From NCBI RefSeq assembly GCF_000300275.1, contig NZ_AMRN01000014.1, positions 1 through 54,278 of the forward strand: a DNA stretch of 54,278 nucleotides, written 5' to 3'. Positions 44,365 to 52,194 of this stretch are shown piece by piece; position 1 is the first letter of the stretch, and each line of letters starts with the position of its first letter. The translations under genes were made by a program, and so were the position numbers. This stretch comes from Thalassospira profundimaris WP0211. GTDB lineage: Bacteria > Pseudomonadota > Alphaproteobacteria > Rhodospirillales > Thalassospiraceae. The notes under the pieces are model-generated. The model had not been told where the DNA came from, ran no database searches, and saw only the letters and a program-made list of their open reading frames with translations.

Positions 44365-45360
44365 TTACGTGGCATCATGTGGCGCGCGCGGGGCGCTCGC
44401 GCGTTTCAGGCGGTCATTGATCGCAATGCCCAGTCCCTTATCGGGAATCGGTGCAATCGCAATCCCGGCAAAGTGGCTCTGATCGGCTTCATGCAGTTTG
44501 GCAAAAAGATTGGCGGCGGCCTCGATATCATCGCCTGATTTGGATAACCAAAGCACCGCATCAAATCCCTTGGTATTGCAATCGCCAAAGCCGAGCAGGA
44601 CCTCATGGCCATATTTCGCCGGATCGGCGGTGGTGGCGTCAAGTCGCACGGGCAGGCCCGGCGCATAATGGCTGGTCATCATGCCGGGGCTTTTCGGTGC
44701 GGTGTCGTCGCTTTCCGCCATGACAACATCCGTACCCAGCAGTTCCGAAACCTGATCGGCGGTCACCCCGCCGGGGCGGAGCATCACCACCCGATCGGTG
44801 GTCAGGTCAATCACCGTGCTTTCAAGCCCAACCCCACACGGCCCACCATCGAGGATCATGCCAATCGCATTACCCAGCGACTGCGCAACATGGGCGGCTG
44901 TGGTCGGGCTGATCTTGCCAGACCGGTTGGCAGACGGGGCCGCAACCGGGCGGCCCACCGCGCGCAACAATTCACGCGCCATAGGATGGGCCGGAACCCG
45001 CACGGCAATGCTGGGAAGACCGGCTGTCACCAGATCACAAACATCACTATCTGCTTGGCGCGGCAGAACCAGTGTCAACGCACCCGGCCAGAATGCCGCG
45101 GCCAGCTTATCGGCGCGCGCATCAAACACCGCATGCTTGGCCGCCGCGTCGCGATCGGGAAAATGGCTAATCAGCGGATTAAAGCTTGGCCGTTTCTTGG
45201 CGGCATAAATCCCCGCCACAGCATCGGCATTGGTTGCATCCGCGCCCAGCCCGTAAACCGTCTCGGTCGGAAAGGCCACCAGCTCACCGGCGCGCAGCTT
45301 CGCTGCCGCCTGACTAAGGGCACCTTCGGAATAGGGACGGATCGTCAAAGCCGGGGACAT
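44365..45360 (-). CDS. L-threonylcarbamoyladenylate synthase, Sua5 type
   Basis: A 331-aa enzyme making threonylcarbamoyl-AMP for the t6A37 modification of ANN-decoding tRNAs. The N-terminal YrdC domain (about 10-200) has FPTETVYGLGADATN, KKRPSFNPL, PGALTLVL and the SANRSGKISPTTA segment. A linker (SPGMMTSHYAPGLPV) and C-terminal Sua5 domain follow, so it is the long form rather than short TsaC. The ATG at 45360 has GGAA 7 bp upstream; an in-frame ATG at 45372 is possible. Upstream gene of the pair with the FAD oxidase. Confidence 0.93.
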   Translation of the reverse strand: MSPALTIRPYSEGALSQAAAKLRAGELVAFPTETVYGLGADATNADAVAGIYAAKKRPSFNPLISHFPDRDAAAKHAVFDARADKLAAAFWPGALTLVLPRQADSDVCDLVTAGLPSIAVRVPAHPMARELLRAVGRPVAAPSANRSGKISPTTAAHVAQSLGNAIGMILDGGPCGVGLESTVIDLTTDRVVMLRPGGVTADQVSELLGTDVVMAESDDTAPKSPGMMTSHYAPGLPVRLDATTADPAKYGHEVLLGFGDCNTKGFDAVLWLSKSGDDIEAAANLFAKLHEADQSHFAGIAIAPIPDKGLGIAINDRLKRASAPRAPHDAT

Positions 45361-45630
45361 CAAGCATTCCATGAAAAATATAGCGCTATGAGATACCTAG
45401 CGATGATGACCCCGAATGACAAGCTGCAACATCGACAACCGCAAATTGCGCGAATGTGGATTGAAAGCTCTGCTGCTTCGAATTAACGTGGCCACCGACA
45501 GGAAGAACTGCGACAAAAACGCGGTTCGCACTTGGTGAGTGTCAAGGCCTGCAAATCCGATTTTCGACCTGTCGCCAGACACCCGTGTCAGGTCCCCGAA
45601 CGGTGCCATGCATCGCAAGGAGGGCCTTTC

Positions 45631-46797
45631 ATGCCAGCCAGACTGTTTTTAAAATCAACATCAATCCCGCCTGCAACGGCGATGTCGCTGGGTTTGGTCA
45701 ATCTTGCCTCCTTTGTGTCGCAAGTGATCCAGATCGGGGTGATTGATACCTTGTTGCCGCTGGCGCTGACCAATGCGGGGCTGGGCGAACAACATGGCGG
45801 CATGATGCTGTCGCTGTACTGGATTGCCGATCTGGTTGGCGGATTTTTTGTCGCCGCCATCCTGCGCAAAACCCATCCGGTGATCCCGCTTTTGATCAGC
45901 AGCGCGTCATTCTGTCTTTTGGTTGCGGTTGTGATGTATGCGCCGCAATCGGTTTGGGTTCTGCCGGCAACACTGTTTGCCGGCGTCGGCCTGATCCTGC
46001 GCTGGGTAATCTGTGACGGGCTGATTGTGCAACTGGCACCCCGCGACAAGGTCGGTCGTGTTGTCGGTTTTCACGAAACCCTGATGGGGCTGGGGATCGT
46101 TCTTGGCCCCATCCTGATCGGCTGGTTGGGTGATGATGCCTTTGCCATGTCAGGTCTGGCGGTGTTGGCAGGCGTGATTGCGCTTGTCTGTGCGTTTTTC
46201 CTGCCGACCATCGAAATGGCGTCCACAGGCAAGGGAGCCGGGGCCGCACTGCGGCGCTGGATGGATAACTGGGATCTGGTGGTCATCGCGCTGGTCGCAG
46301 GCTTCGTTGAAATCTGCTTTTTGTCGGTTTTACCGCTTCAGGCCCAACGCGATACCGGGCTTGCCGATGCCGGTTTGTGGATGGCAGCTGTATTTGTCTT
46401 CGGTGGAACCGTTTGTCAGCCGCTGGTGGGTTATATCTCGGACAAGGCCGGGCCAACCAAACTGGCCTCTCTGTGTTTCTGGCTGCTTTTGATCGGGGCT
46501 GTGCCAATGGCATTGGCCGGATATGGCGTGATCGCCGCGTCCATCCAGTTCATGTTGGGCGTTGCTGTTGCCGGGCTATACACCGCGGCTGTCCTGATTG
46601 CCGCCAGCGGGCGCGGGCAGGGATATCAGGTCGGCGTGCTGGTGATTGTTTCGCAAAGCTATACCCTGGGCGCAATTGTCGGCCCGTCGGCGGGGACATC
46701 GCTTTTGGTGATGGTCGGAAGCTGGGCCTTGCCTGTTTTGGTGTTGGGTGCTGCGGGGCTGTCTATCGGGCTTTTGATGCTGCGCCGTCAGAGCTAG
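45631..46797 (+). CDS. Major facilitator superfamily permease
   Basis: A 388-aa transporter with about 12 TM helices. The loop YWIADLVGGFFVAAILRKTH stands where MFS motif A occurs, and LAPRDKVGRVVGFHETLMGL is a cytoplasmic loop typical of sugar/drug-type MFS members (YcaD-like). Substrate unknown. AAGGAGGG lies 6 bp before the ATG, deciding the start against upstream extensions to 45532. The 5' gap of 270 bp shows no further gene. Confidence 0.87.
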   Translation: MPARLFLKSTSIPPATAMSLGLVNLASFVSQVIQIGVIDTLLPLALTNAGLGEQHGGMMLSLYWIADLVGGFFVAAILRKTHPVIPLLISSASFCLLVAVVMYAPQSVWVLPATLFAGVGLILRWVICDGLIVQLAPRDKVGRVVGFHETLMGLGIVLGPILIGWLGDDAFAMSGLAVLAGVIALVCAFFLPTIEMASTGKGAGAALRRWMDNWDLVVIALVAGFVEICFLSVLPLQAQRDTGLADAGLWMAAVFVFGGTVCQPLVGYISDKAGPTKLASLCFWLLLIGAVPMALAGYGVIAASIQFMLGVAVAGLYTAAVLIAASGRGQGYQVGVLVIVSQSYTLGAIVGPSAGTSLLVMVGSWALPVLVLGAAGLSIGLLMLRRQS

Positions 46798-46838
46798 CTA
46801 CAGGGCTTCGGCAATTAAACACCACCCCAAAAAGCGCA

Positions 46839-46862
46839 GAGCCGCCATGAAAATGGCGGCTC
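46839..46862. terminator. Hairpin with GAAA tetraloop
   Basis: GAGCCGCCAT (46839-46848) pairs perfectly with ATGGCGGCTC (46853-46862) around GAAA, a GNRA tetraloop. On the + strand no T-run follows; on the - strand a TTTTT run follows after four bases. It probably ends one or both convergent transcripts. Confidence 0.6.
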
Positions 46863-46989
46863 CAATTTACGCTCTAGCCCGGTTTCGCCCCGCGGTGGTG
46901 AAATCGGACCGCGTCGCCGTGATTCCGGCGGCTATTTACGTCACCTACACTCTGTGTGGCGATAAGGAATGGATAACGCAAAACGTCCT

Positions 46990-47031
46990 GAAAGTCAAGA
47001 AAACTGCGGGGTGGAGCAGTTTCAAACTTTC
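46990..47031. other. Two-step hairpin downstream of cysQ
   Basis: AAACTGC (47001-47007) pairs with GCAGTTT (47016-47022), and outside a small internal loop GAAAGT (46990-46995) pairs with ACTTTC (47026-47031). On the - strand it lies about 95 bp after the cysQ stop and is followed by pyrimidine-rich sequence, so a cysQ 3' end or small RNA are options. Confidence 0.4.
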
Positions 47032-47076
47032 CCGAAGAATGCCGGTCTGATCGGTATTGCAGCGCGGGATCGGCAA

Positions 47077-47118
47077 GCTTTTGATGCGGCTTTGTAATTC
47101 GCTTTTGATCCCGCTTTG
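47077..47118. repeat. Direct repeat of 18 bp, 24-bp period
   Basis: GCTTTTGATGCGGCTTTG (47077-47094) recurs with two changes at 47101-47118. The arms GCGGGATC (47064-47071) and GATCCCGC (47107-47114) also overlap it as an inverted repeat. It lies just beyond the cysQ 3' end. Role unknown. Confidence 0.5.
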
Positions 47119-47125
47119 CGAAGGA

Positions 47126-47941
47126 TCAGTTCTCGTACTTGACCGGCACAGATGGGCTGCGCGCGATGAAGAACGGGTTGCGGAAATCGGCCTTGCCATA
47201 AACGAATCCTGATCCGTCCATATTTTCAACCACACCGCCGGCAGCAAGCAGAACCGCATGACCGGCGCCGATATCCCATTCCATGGTCGGGCCAAGGCGG
47301 GGATAAAGATCGGCTTCACCGGCCGCAACCAGACAAAGCTTGAGCGAACTTCCCGCCGGGCGCAGTTCCTTGACAGCCAGATCGCCCAGAAAGGCTTTCA
47401 TCGCCTCGGGATCGCCGTGTGATCGCGATCCGACAACGACAACGCCGTCTTCGGGCATCTCGCGCACCGAAATCGCGGTGGTTTTGGGGGCAACTTCGCC
47501 TTCGATCAGCTTCGCACCATCCGGGCCGCCATAATAAAGCTTGTCTATTGCCGGGGCATAAACCACGCCCAGAACCGGTTTTCCTTTGGCAATCAAGGCC
47601 ACATTGACCGTGAATTCGCCATTGCGTTTGATGAATTCCTTGGTGCCATCCAGCGGATCAACCAGCCAGAAGAAATCGGTATCGCCGTTTACGTCAGGCA
47701 CATCGCCCTTGGCGGCACTTTCTTCGGACACGATTTTGATATCGGGGGTAAGCGCGCGAAGACCCGGCAGGATCACGGCCTCTGCCGCTTCATCGGCCTC
47801 GGTCACCGGGCTGGCGTCATCCTTGGACCGGACTTCGAAATCGGTCTGATAGATTGCCATCATCGCAGCACCCGCCTTGCGGGCGATTTCAATCAGTCCG
47901 TTTTCAAGGGCATCGGCATTGGCGGGCAGGGCAACGGTCAT
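47126..47941 (-). CDS. cysQ: 3'(2'),5'-bisphosphate nucleotidase CysQ
   Basis: CysQ (271 aa) removes the 3'-phosphate from PAP, the inhibitory by-product of sulfation and sulfate reduction. It belongs to the inositol-monophosphatase superfamily: metal motifs SPVTEADEAAE (near residue 45), WLVDPLDGTKEFI (near 92) and EWDIGAGHAVL (near 220) are intact. The family also includes inositol phosphatases, but DGTKEFI is the CysQ form. A sulfotransferase-like gene 4 kb away would also make PAP, though linkage is not tight. Confidence 0.94.
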   Translation of the reverse strand: MTVALPANADALENGLIEIARKAGAAMMAIYQTDFEVRSKDDASPVTEADEAAEAVILPGLRALTPDIKIVSEESAAKGDVPDVNGDTDFFWLVDPLDGTKEFIKRNGEFTVNVALIAKGKPVLGVVYAPAIDKLYYGGPDGAKLIEGEVAPKTTAISVREMPEDGVVVVGSRSHGDPEAMKAFLGDLAVKELRPAGSSLKLCLVAAGEADLYPRLGPTMEWDIGAGHAVLLAAGGVVENMDGSGFVYGKADFRNPFFIARSPSVPVKYEN

Positions 47942-48036
47942 GGCAATCTCGTTTCAAGGGATAAAACTAACTATCCCACGGGAATAGGGAATTTTGCCCG
48001 TAACGTCCAGTCCGGCCTTAAAACGCTTACGTGTTT

Positions 48037-48423
48037 TCAGCTTTGCGTGCCAAACCGTTCGTCCATGACGTCCTTAAGGGCTGCCATGATATCATCGCTC
48101 AGCTGATCAAGTGTGACGACGATGGCGGGTTTGGCCGGGGTCGGGCAGATGCCGGCCATGACCTCTTCGGCGCGCCATTGCATCATCACGCTTTCGGTCA
48201 GTTCCACCAGCGTGATCGCACTTGGCACATGGTCGCTCTGGATGCTGGCGGCAAAGCTTTGTGCCTCTTCGCGGGTGGCAAAGATCGGACAGTATTTCTC
48301 GCCGGTCGCGGTTGTTTGCAGCAACCAGCCATTATGATAAAGCGCCCAAACGCCTTCCCATTCGGCGACTTCGTGAATGAAGTCGGCGTAGCGCGTGTCA
48401 ATCTGTGTGCTGCTTGCCATCAT
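48037..48423 (-). CDS. DUF2750 family protein
   Basis: A 128-aa cytosolic protein. The pattern FIHEVAEWEGVWALYHNGWL, then CPIFATREEAQSFA, fits DUF2750, a small family of unknown function often found alone. AGGA lies 6 bp before the ATG at 48423; an adjacent ATG at 48420 is equally possible. The stop is 96 bp from the cysQ start, on the same strand, so readthrough from this gene into cysQ is possible. Confidence 0.8.
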   Translation of the reverse strand: MMASSTQIDTRYADFIHEVAEWEGVWALYHNGWLLQTTATGEKYCPIFATREEAQSFAASIQSDHVPSAITLVELTESVMMQWRAEEVMAGICPTPAKPAIVVTLDQLSDDIMAALKDVMDERFGTQS

Positions 48424-48586
48424 CTTTAATCCTGTTGGTTCCAAAAGCCGTGCGGGCGGATGTTCTTTGATAAAGCCCCACACGGGACAAACCGCTTTGC
48501 GCGCATATGTGGGGACGTGTGATCCATTGCAAGGCCTGCTTTACGTTTCAGGCGGGGCAGCGACCCTTCTTTTTATGATATTGCGA

Positions 48587-49600
48587 TCAAGCCGATTGTC
48601 GCAGCTTGAAACGGTTGCGATAGCTCGCCGGCGGCGTTCCGGCGATATCGCGAAAGGCGATGCGAAATGTCTCAAGCGATTGAAACCCGCATTGCTCGGC
48701 AATGTCGACCAGCGCAAGGTCGGTTTCCTCGAGCAGTTTCATCGACCGGATAATACGTTCCCGGCGCAACCATTTCAGTGGCGACAGGCCGGTGCCATCG
48801 CGGAACCGGCGTAGAAATGTGCGCTGGCTCAAACCCGATTGGCGCGAAAGGTCATTGATTTCAATCGGCTGATCAAGGTTCTCCCGCGCCCAATCCAGAA
48901 CCGCCGCAATCGATCTGCCGGGCCGTTCCTGAATAGGGGCCTCGACATATTGCGCCTGTCCGCCATCACGATGCGGCGGCATGACAAGCCGTCTGGCCAC
49001 GGTATTGGTCACCTGCGCGCCATGGTCGGACCGGATAACATGCAGGCAGGCATCAATCCCCGCACTGCTGCCAGCAGACGTAATAATGTTGTCGTGATCA
49101 ACATAAAGCACATCATCGACAATTTCGGTTTCCGGGAACATCGCACGGAATTTATCGATATAGCGCCAGTGCGTCGTCGCCCGGCCATTTTGCAAAATCC
49201 CGGCATGGGCCAGAACAAACACACCCGAACAGATCGTAACGATCCGGCATCCGCGCGCATGTGCCTTTAAAATGGCGTCGCGCAATGCCGGTTCGGGCAC
49301 CGCATCCGCCCCGCGCCAGCCCGGAATGATGATGGTGTCCGCCTCATCCAAAAGCTCCATCCCGGCATCAACCGCGACAGAAAAGCCCCCCATGGCCCGA
49401 ATTTGCGGATCGACCCCGGCAATGGAGCACCGATACCACGGGAAATCAAATTCCGGCCGCGGCAGGGAAAAGATCTCAAGCGCGATGCCGAACTCAAAGG
49501 TACAAAGCCCGTCATAGGCCAGAACCACCACATGATGATTGGGCACATGATGATTGGGTTCGTGCGGCTGGGTGCCGGCATGTTGGGCGCTTTGGGGCAT
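48587..49600 (-). CDS. GlxA-family AraC-type transcriptional regulator
   Basis: A 337-aa regulator. The N-terminal DJ-1/PfpI-like domain (about 20-190) has the nucleophile-elbow cysteine in VTICSGVFVLAHAG, and the C-terminal AraC domain (about 225-325) has two helix-turn-helix units with LSRQSGLSQRTFLRRFRDGT and DIAEQCGFQSLETFRIAFRD. The fold suggests sensing a small metabolite or being oxidation-responsive; many members control amine or quaternary-ammonium catabolism, and FtrA-type ones sit by rhodanese genes. It is divergent from a rhodanese gene, its likely target. A 15-bp tandem duplication repeats PNHHV near the N-terminus. Confidence 0.9.
   Translation of the reverse strand: MPQSAQHAGTQPHEPNHHVPNHHVVVLAYDGLCTFEFGIALEIFSLPRPEFDFPWYRCSIAGVDPQIRAMGGFSVAVDAGMELLDEADTIIIPGWRGADAVPEPALRDAILKAHARGCRIVTICSGVFVLAHAGILQNGRATTHWRYIDKFRAMFPETEIVDDVLYVDHDNIITSAGSSAGIDACLHVIRSDHGAQVTNTVARRLVMPPHRDGGQAQYVEAPIQERPGRSIAAVLDWARENLDQPIEINDLSRQSGLSQRTFLRRFRDGTGLSPLKWLRRERIIRSMKLLEETDLALVDIAEQCGFQSLETFRIAFRDIAGTPPASYRNRFKLRQSA
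49529..49558. repeat. 15-bp tandem duplication in the regulator gene
   Basis: CACATGATGATTGGG occurs twice in succession (49529-49543, 49544-49558). On the coding strand each unit encodes PNHHV in the leader before the DJ-1-like domain. The copies are identical, so the event is recent or unstable. Confidence 0.9.
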
Positions 49601-49605
49601 CAATC

Positions 49606-49676
49606 GTCACTTTGGCGAAAAATTACTGAATAATGGCATTTTGGTCACTTTTGCAAAATCGGGCAAGGCCTAATAT
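49606..49676. promoter_or_regulatory. Direct repeats in the regulator-rhodanese divergent promoter
   Basis: GTCACTTTGGCGAAAA (49606-49621) recurs as GTCACTTTTGCAAAA (49644-49658), 38 bp apart start to start. TAATAT (49671-49676), a possible -10 box for the rhodanese gene, follows 12 bp later without a good -35. Direct repeats ahead of a weak promoter are the usual layout for AraC-type activation, so these are candidate sites for the neighbouring regulator. Confidence 0.5.
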
Positions 49677-49705
49677 CGGCGTCATCAATTTGATGGAGAA
49701 CGAAC

Positions 49706-50107
49706 ATGACCAGCTACATTAACGAAGTCCCGCCAGCCCCGTCCCACATTGCGCGTGCGCATTTCGACGCCTTGTTGGCGTTTGAAACCGATTGCTGGGA
49801 TACCCATGCATCGCTTCAGGCGGGTGTGGATGATTTCATTCTCCTCGATGTACGCTCGCCCGCCCTTTATGAAAGCGGCCATATCGAAGGTGCCTTGAAC
49901 CTGCCGCATGGCAAGATGACCGAACGCCGCATGGCAGAATATCCGACCGGCAAGACCTTTGTTGTTTGTTGCGCAGGCCCGCATTGCAATGGTGCTAACA
50001 AGGCGGCCTGTCGTCTGTCGGCCCTTGGTCTTCCGGTCAAACTGATGATCGGCGGGATCACCGGCTGGATCGATGAAGGCTTCAGCCTTGTGACCGGCAA
50101 GGATTGA
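49706..50107 (+). CDS. Rhodanese-domain sulfurtransferase
   Basis: A 133-aa single-domain rhodanese. The N-terminal IARAHFDALLAFETDCWDTH leads to the core FILLDVRSPALYESGHIEGA then LNLPHGKM, and the active-site loop VVCCAGPHCNGANKAA carries the persulfide-forming Cys (second of the CC pair) plus another Cys four residues later. It may transfer sulfur to cyanide or a thiol acceptor. GGAG lies 8 bp before the ATG. It is divergent from the GlxA-type regulator with candidate operator repeats between. Confidence 0.9.
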   Translation: MTSYINEVPPAPSHIARAHFDALLAFETDCWDTHASLQAGVDDFILLDVRSPALYESGHIEGALNLPHGKMTERRMAEYPTGKTFVVCCAGPHCNGANKAACRLSALGLPVKLMIGGITGWIDEGFSLVTGKD

Positions 50108-50115
50108 TGATGATG

Positions 50116-50154
50116 CCCCGCCGGTGATCCCATCCGGCGGGGTATTTCCCTTTT
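50116..50154 (+). terminator. Terminator after the rhodanese gene
   Basis: CCCCGCCGG (50116-50124) and CCGGCGGGG (50134-50142) pair perfectly around a 9-nt loop; ATTTCCCTTTT follows, a broken T-run. It separates rhodanese from the GNAT gene. Confidence 0.7.
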
Positions 50155-50180
50155 GCAGATGGACGGAAAGGTAAACCCGC

Positions 50181-50684
50181 GTGCCACACGACACTGTCAT
50201 AAGGCCGGTTCAGCCCGGCGATCTGGACGCGCTGATCAATCTGATCGCCGATCATGCGGCCTATGAACGCGCAACCGTTGACCGTGCACACCTGCGTTCC
50301 GCATTGCCAAAGCATATCTTTGGCGATGCTGCGCGGGCCCTCATCCTTGTTGCCGATCGGGCGGGCGACATGATCGGTTATCTGTCTGCCGCGCGCGAGT
50401 TCTCGACATGGAACGCCGCGGACTATCTGCATATGGATTGTTTGTATCTGGCGCCATCGTGCCGCGGGGACGGGATCGGGGGCCTGCTGATGAAGGCTGC
50501 TGCGCGCTATGCTGCGGATCATGACCTTGGCTGGATGGAATGGCAAACACCGGATTGGAACACGGGGGCCATCCGGTTTTATGAACGCCTTGGCGCGGTG
50601 GCGAAATCAAAATTCCGTTTTTCCGTGGCGGTCAAAGACCTCTCAACGGGCGAACCAGAACCCGCTTGCCTGGATATCGCGTGA
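50181..50684 (+). CDS. GNAT family N-acetyltransferase
   Basis: A 167-aa acetyl-CoA-dependent transferase. Motif A for the CoA pyrophosphate is visible as LYLAPSCRGDGIGGLLMKAAARYA (R/Q-x-x-G-x-G/A form), followed by motif B ending in FYERLGA. It starts at GTG with GGAAAGG about 10 bp upstream. The acceptor is unknown; the sequence resembles the diamine/thialysine acetyltransferase shape. The last 42 bp overlap the convergent Memo-AMMECR1 gene. Confidence 0.87.
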   Translation: MPHDTVIRPVQPGDLDALINLIADHAAYERATVDRAHLRSALPKHIFGDAARALILVADRAGDMIGYLSAAREFSTWNAADYLHMDCLYLAPSCRGDGIGGLLMKAAARYAADHDLGWMEWQTPDWNTGAIRFYERLGAVAKSKFRFSVAVKDLSTGEPEPACLDIA

Positions 50685-52106
50685 CGATATCCCGCGCGTG
50701 ATAAACCGCTCGGCCCGCATATTGGCCGACCAGTGATCCATCGGAAGTCCCGCCTTGCGCTTAAGCTGCGTCAGAAAATCTTTCGGATCGGGCAACTGAT
50801 CCCAAACTTGCGGCAGGAACAATCCCCGCCGATTGCCATCAGACAAAATAATCCCGTCCTCAAACGGTGTTAGTTTGGCAACAAAGTCCGCCTCATCCTG
50901 AAAGGCAAACGGGGCAGGCGGCGACAGGACAGAAATCGAAAGCTCCAGATCATCATTGATCTCATCGCGGCCGAGCCCGGCAAAGCGCGGATCGCGAAAG
51001 GCTGCCTTGAACGCATTCTCGCACAAATCGGTGGCAAGTGGCGCATGGGCCATGATTGATCCGATGCAGCCGCGCAATTGCCCGGCTTTCTTGAGCGTGA
51101 CAAAACAGGCTCCCGGTGCGGAAAGCTCCGGGCCAAACTCATTTGGGGAAACCTGCAACGGCGCCCCGGTCTCGATCCCATGCAGGATCGATTGCCGACA
51201 GAGACCCAGCATCTCCGCCCCATGCGTCTTGATCAGGGTCTCGGTCGCCTTGGTAAAGTCATCCACGCCGTTATCCTGCATATTCGCGGCCTTCGCGTTA
51301 TAAACCGCCCAGGCACCATAGCCTACCACACGCGACTTATCGCCCGTCACATCGCCGGAATTGCGCATGCCAAGCGTCTTGATCTTCATGCCGCGATTGC
51401 GTGCCACCATCAGCATCCCGGCCACCGGCAACGCGCCACAGGCATCGGTTGTATCAATATTCTCGGCATCGAAATTCTCGATCATCGTCCGTGTGCGGTT
51501 ATCCATGCGTTGGGCGGTGTCATAATCATGGAAATGCGAGAGATCCGATGAAATCACGATCAGGGTTTCCGGCCCGCCCCAAAGCTTCTCGATCACCTCA
51601 TGCACCTGACGCGGGCTGCACCGGCTGACCAGAAGCGGCACAATGCCGATATCAGCATCCTCGCCAAACAGGCGCTGGATAAACGGCAATTCGATCTCAA
51701 GCCCGTGCTCAAGTGTGTGTGCGTCATCCAGCATCTGAACATGGGGCAACGCCAACGCCTTTTGAAGTGCTGGCAGGTCGCAGCGCATATTCCCAAGCGG
51801 GGTGGCAAACTGATCGGCGCGCGCCAGCGCAATCCCCTGAAACGCCATGCGATGCGCCGGGCCAATGATCACAATGCGTTTGATGGTATCCTTCAGCGCG
51901 CGCACCGTGGCAAAGCCAAGGGCGGCCAGACTGCCCGAAAACATCAATCCTGCATGCGGCACAATGATCGCCTTGGGCGACGCATCCCCCGACACGGCAT
52001 CCGAATGCAAGGCCGCATCCATCAACCCGTCAATCTCGCTGCGCAAGAGATCGGCATCGGCCGGATAAAACGTCCCGGCAACGGCAGGCGGGCGGATGAT
52101 GGTCAT
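50643..52106 (-). CDS. amrB: AmmeMemoRadiSam proteins B and A fused (Memo-AMMECR1)
   Basis: A 487-aa fusion. Residues 1-290 are a Memo domain: it begins PPAVAGTFYPAD, has His51 in PHAGLMFSG, His85 in GPAHR, EHGLEIELPF, SSDLSHFHDYDTAQ and TDACGALPVAG, matching the metal site of Memo (two His and one Cys in the human protein). Residues about 300-487 are an AMMECR1 domain with LRGCIGSI. In bacteria these co-occur with a radical-SAM protein as the AmmeMemoRadiSam system, function unknown. Here the partner gene starts 88 bp away, divergently. GGAGCG lies 6 bp before the ATG at 52106. The fusion fixes a physical link between A and B. Confidence 0.92.
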   Translation of the reverse strand: MTIIRPPAVAGTFYPADADLLRSEIDGLMDAALHSDAVSGDASPKAIIVPHAGLMFSGSLAALGFATVRALKDTIKRIVIIGPAHRMAFQGIALARADQFATPLGNMRCDLPALQKALALPHVQMLDDAHTLEHGLEIELPFIQRLFGEDADIGIVPLLVSRCSPRQVHEVIEKLWGGPETLIVISSDLSHFHDYDTAQRMDNRTRTMIENFDAENIDTTDACGALPVAGMLMVARNRGMKIKTLGMRNSGDVTGDKSRVVGYGAWAVYNAKAANMQDNGVDDFTKATETLIKTHGAEMLGLCRQSILHGIETGAPLQVSPNEFGPELSAPGACFVTLKKAGQLRGCIGSIMAHAPLATDLCENAFKAAFRDPRFAGLGRDEINDDLELSISVLSPPAPFAFQDEADFVAKLTPFEDGIILSDGNRRGLFLPQVWDQLPDPKDFLTQLKRKAGLPMDHWSANMRAERFITRGISSRDIQASGFWFAR

Positions 52107-52194
52107 TGGCGCTCCAATCGCATGACTTCCTTTGAAAAAGATAGCGATCAGGACTAGATTTTCAAAGAGGAAGCTTTGCATTTGGAAAACGCCG
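52107..52194. promoter_or_regulatory. Divergent promoter region of the AmmeMemoRadiSam genes
   Basis: An 88-bp gap between the start codons of the Memo-AMMECR1 fusion and the radical-SAM gene. It must serve both promoters, so the two genes are probably controlled together. The AT-rich stretch at 52125-52170 is a candidate for shared -10 regions; no clear operator dyad was found. Confidence 0.4.

Larger units (their letters stand above)
46798..47125. other. Gap between convergent MFS and cysQ genes
   Basis: This 328-bp stretch holds a GAAA-loop hairpin (46839-46862), a longer hairpin (46990-47031) and an 18-bp direct repeat (47077-47094 and 47101-47118). A 67-codon frame at 46847-47050 lacks an SD and coding character and is not called. 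Confidence 0.5.

Noticed and set aside
46847..47050. A small 67-codon gene
   Set aside because: It begins inside the 46839 hairpin, spans the 46990 hairpin, has no SD and no recognisable protein features.
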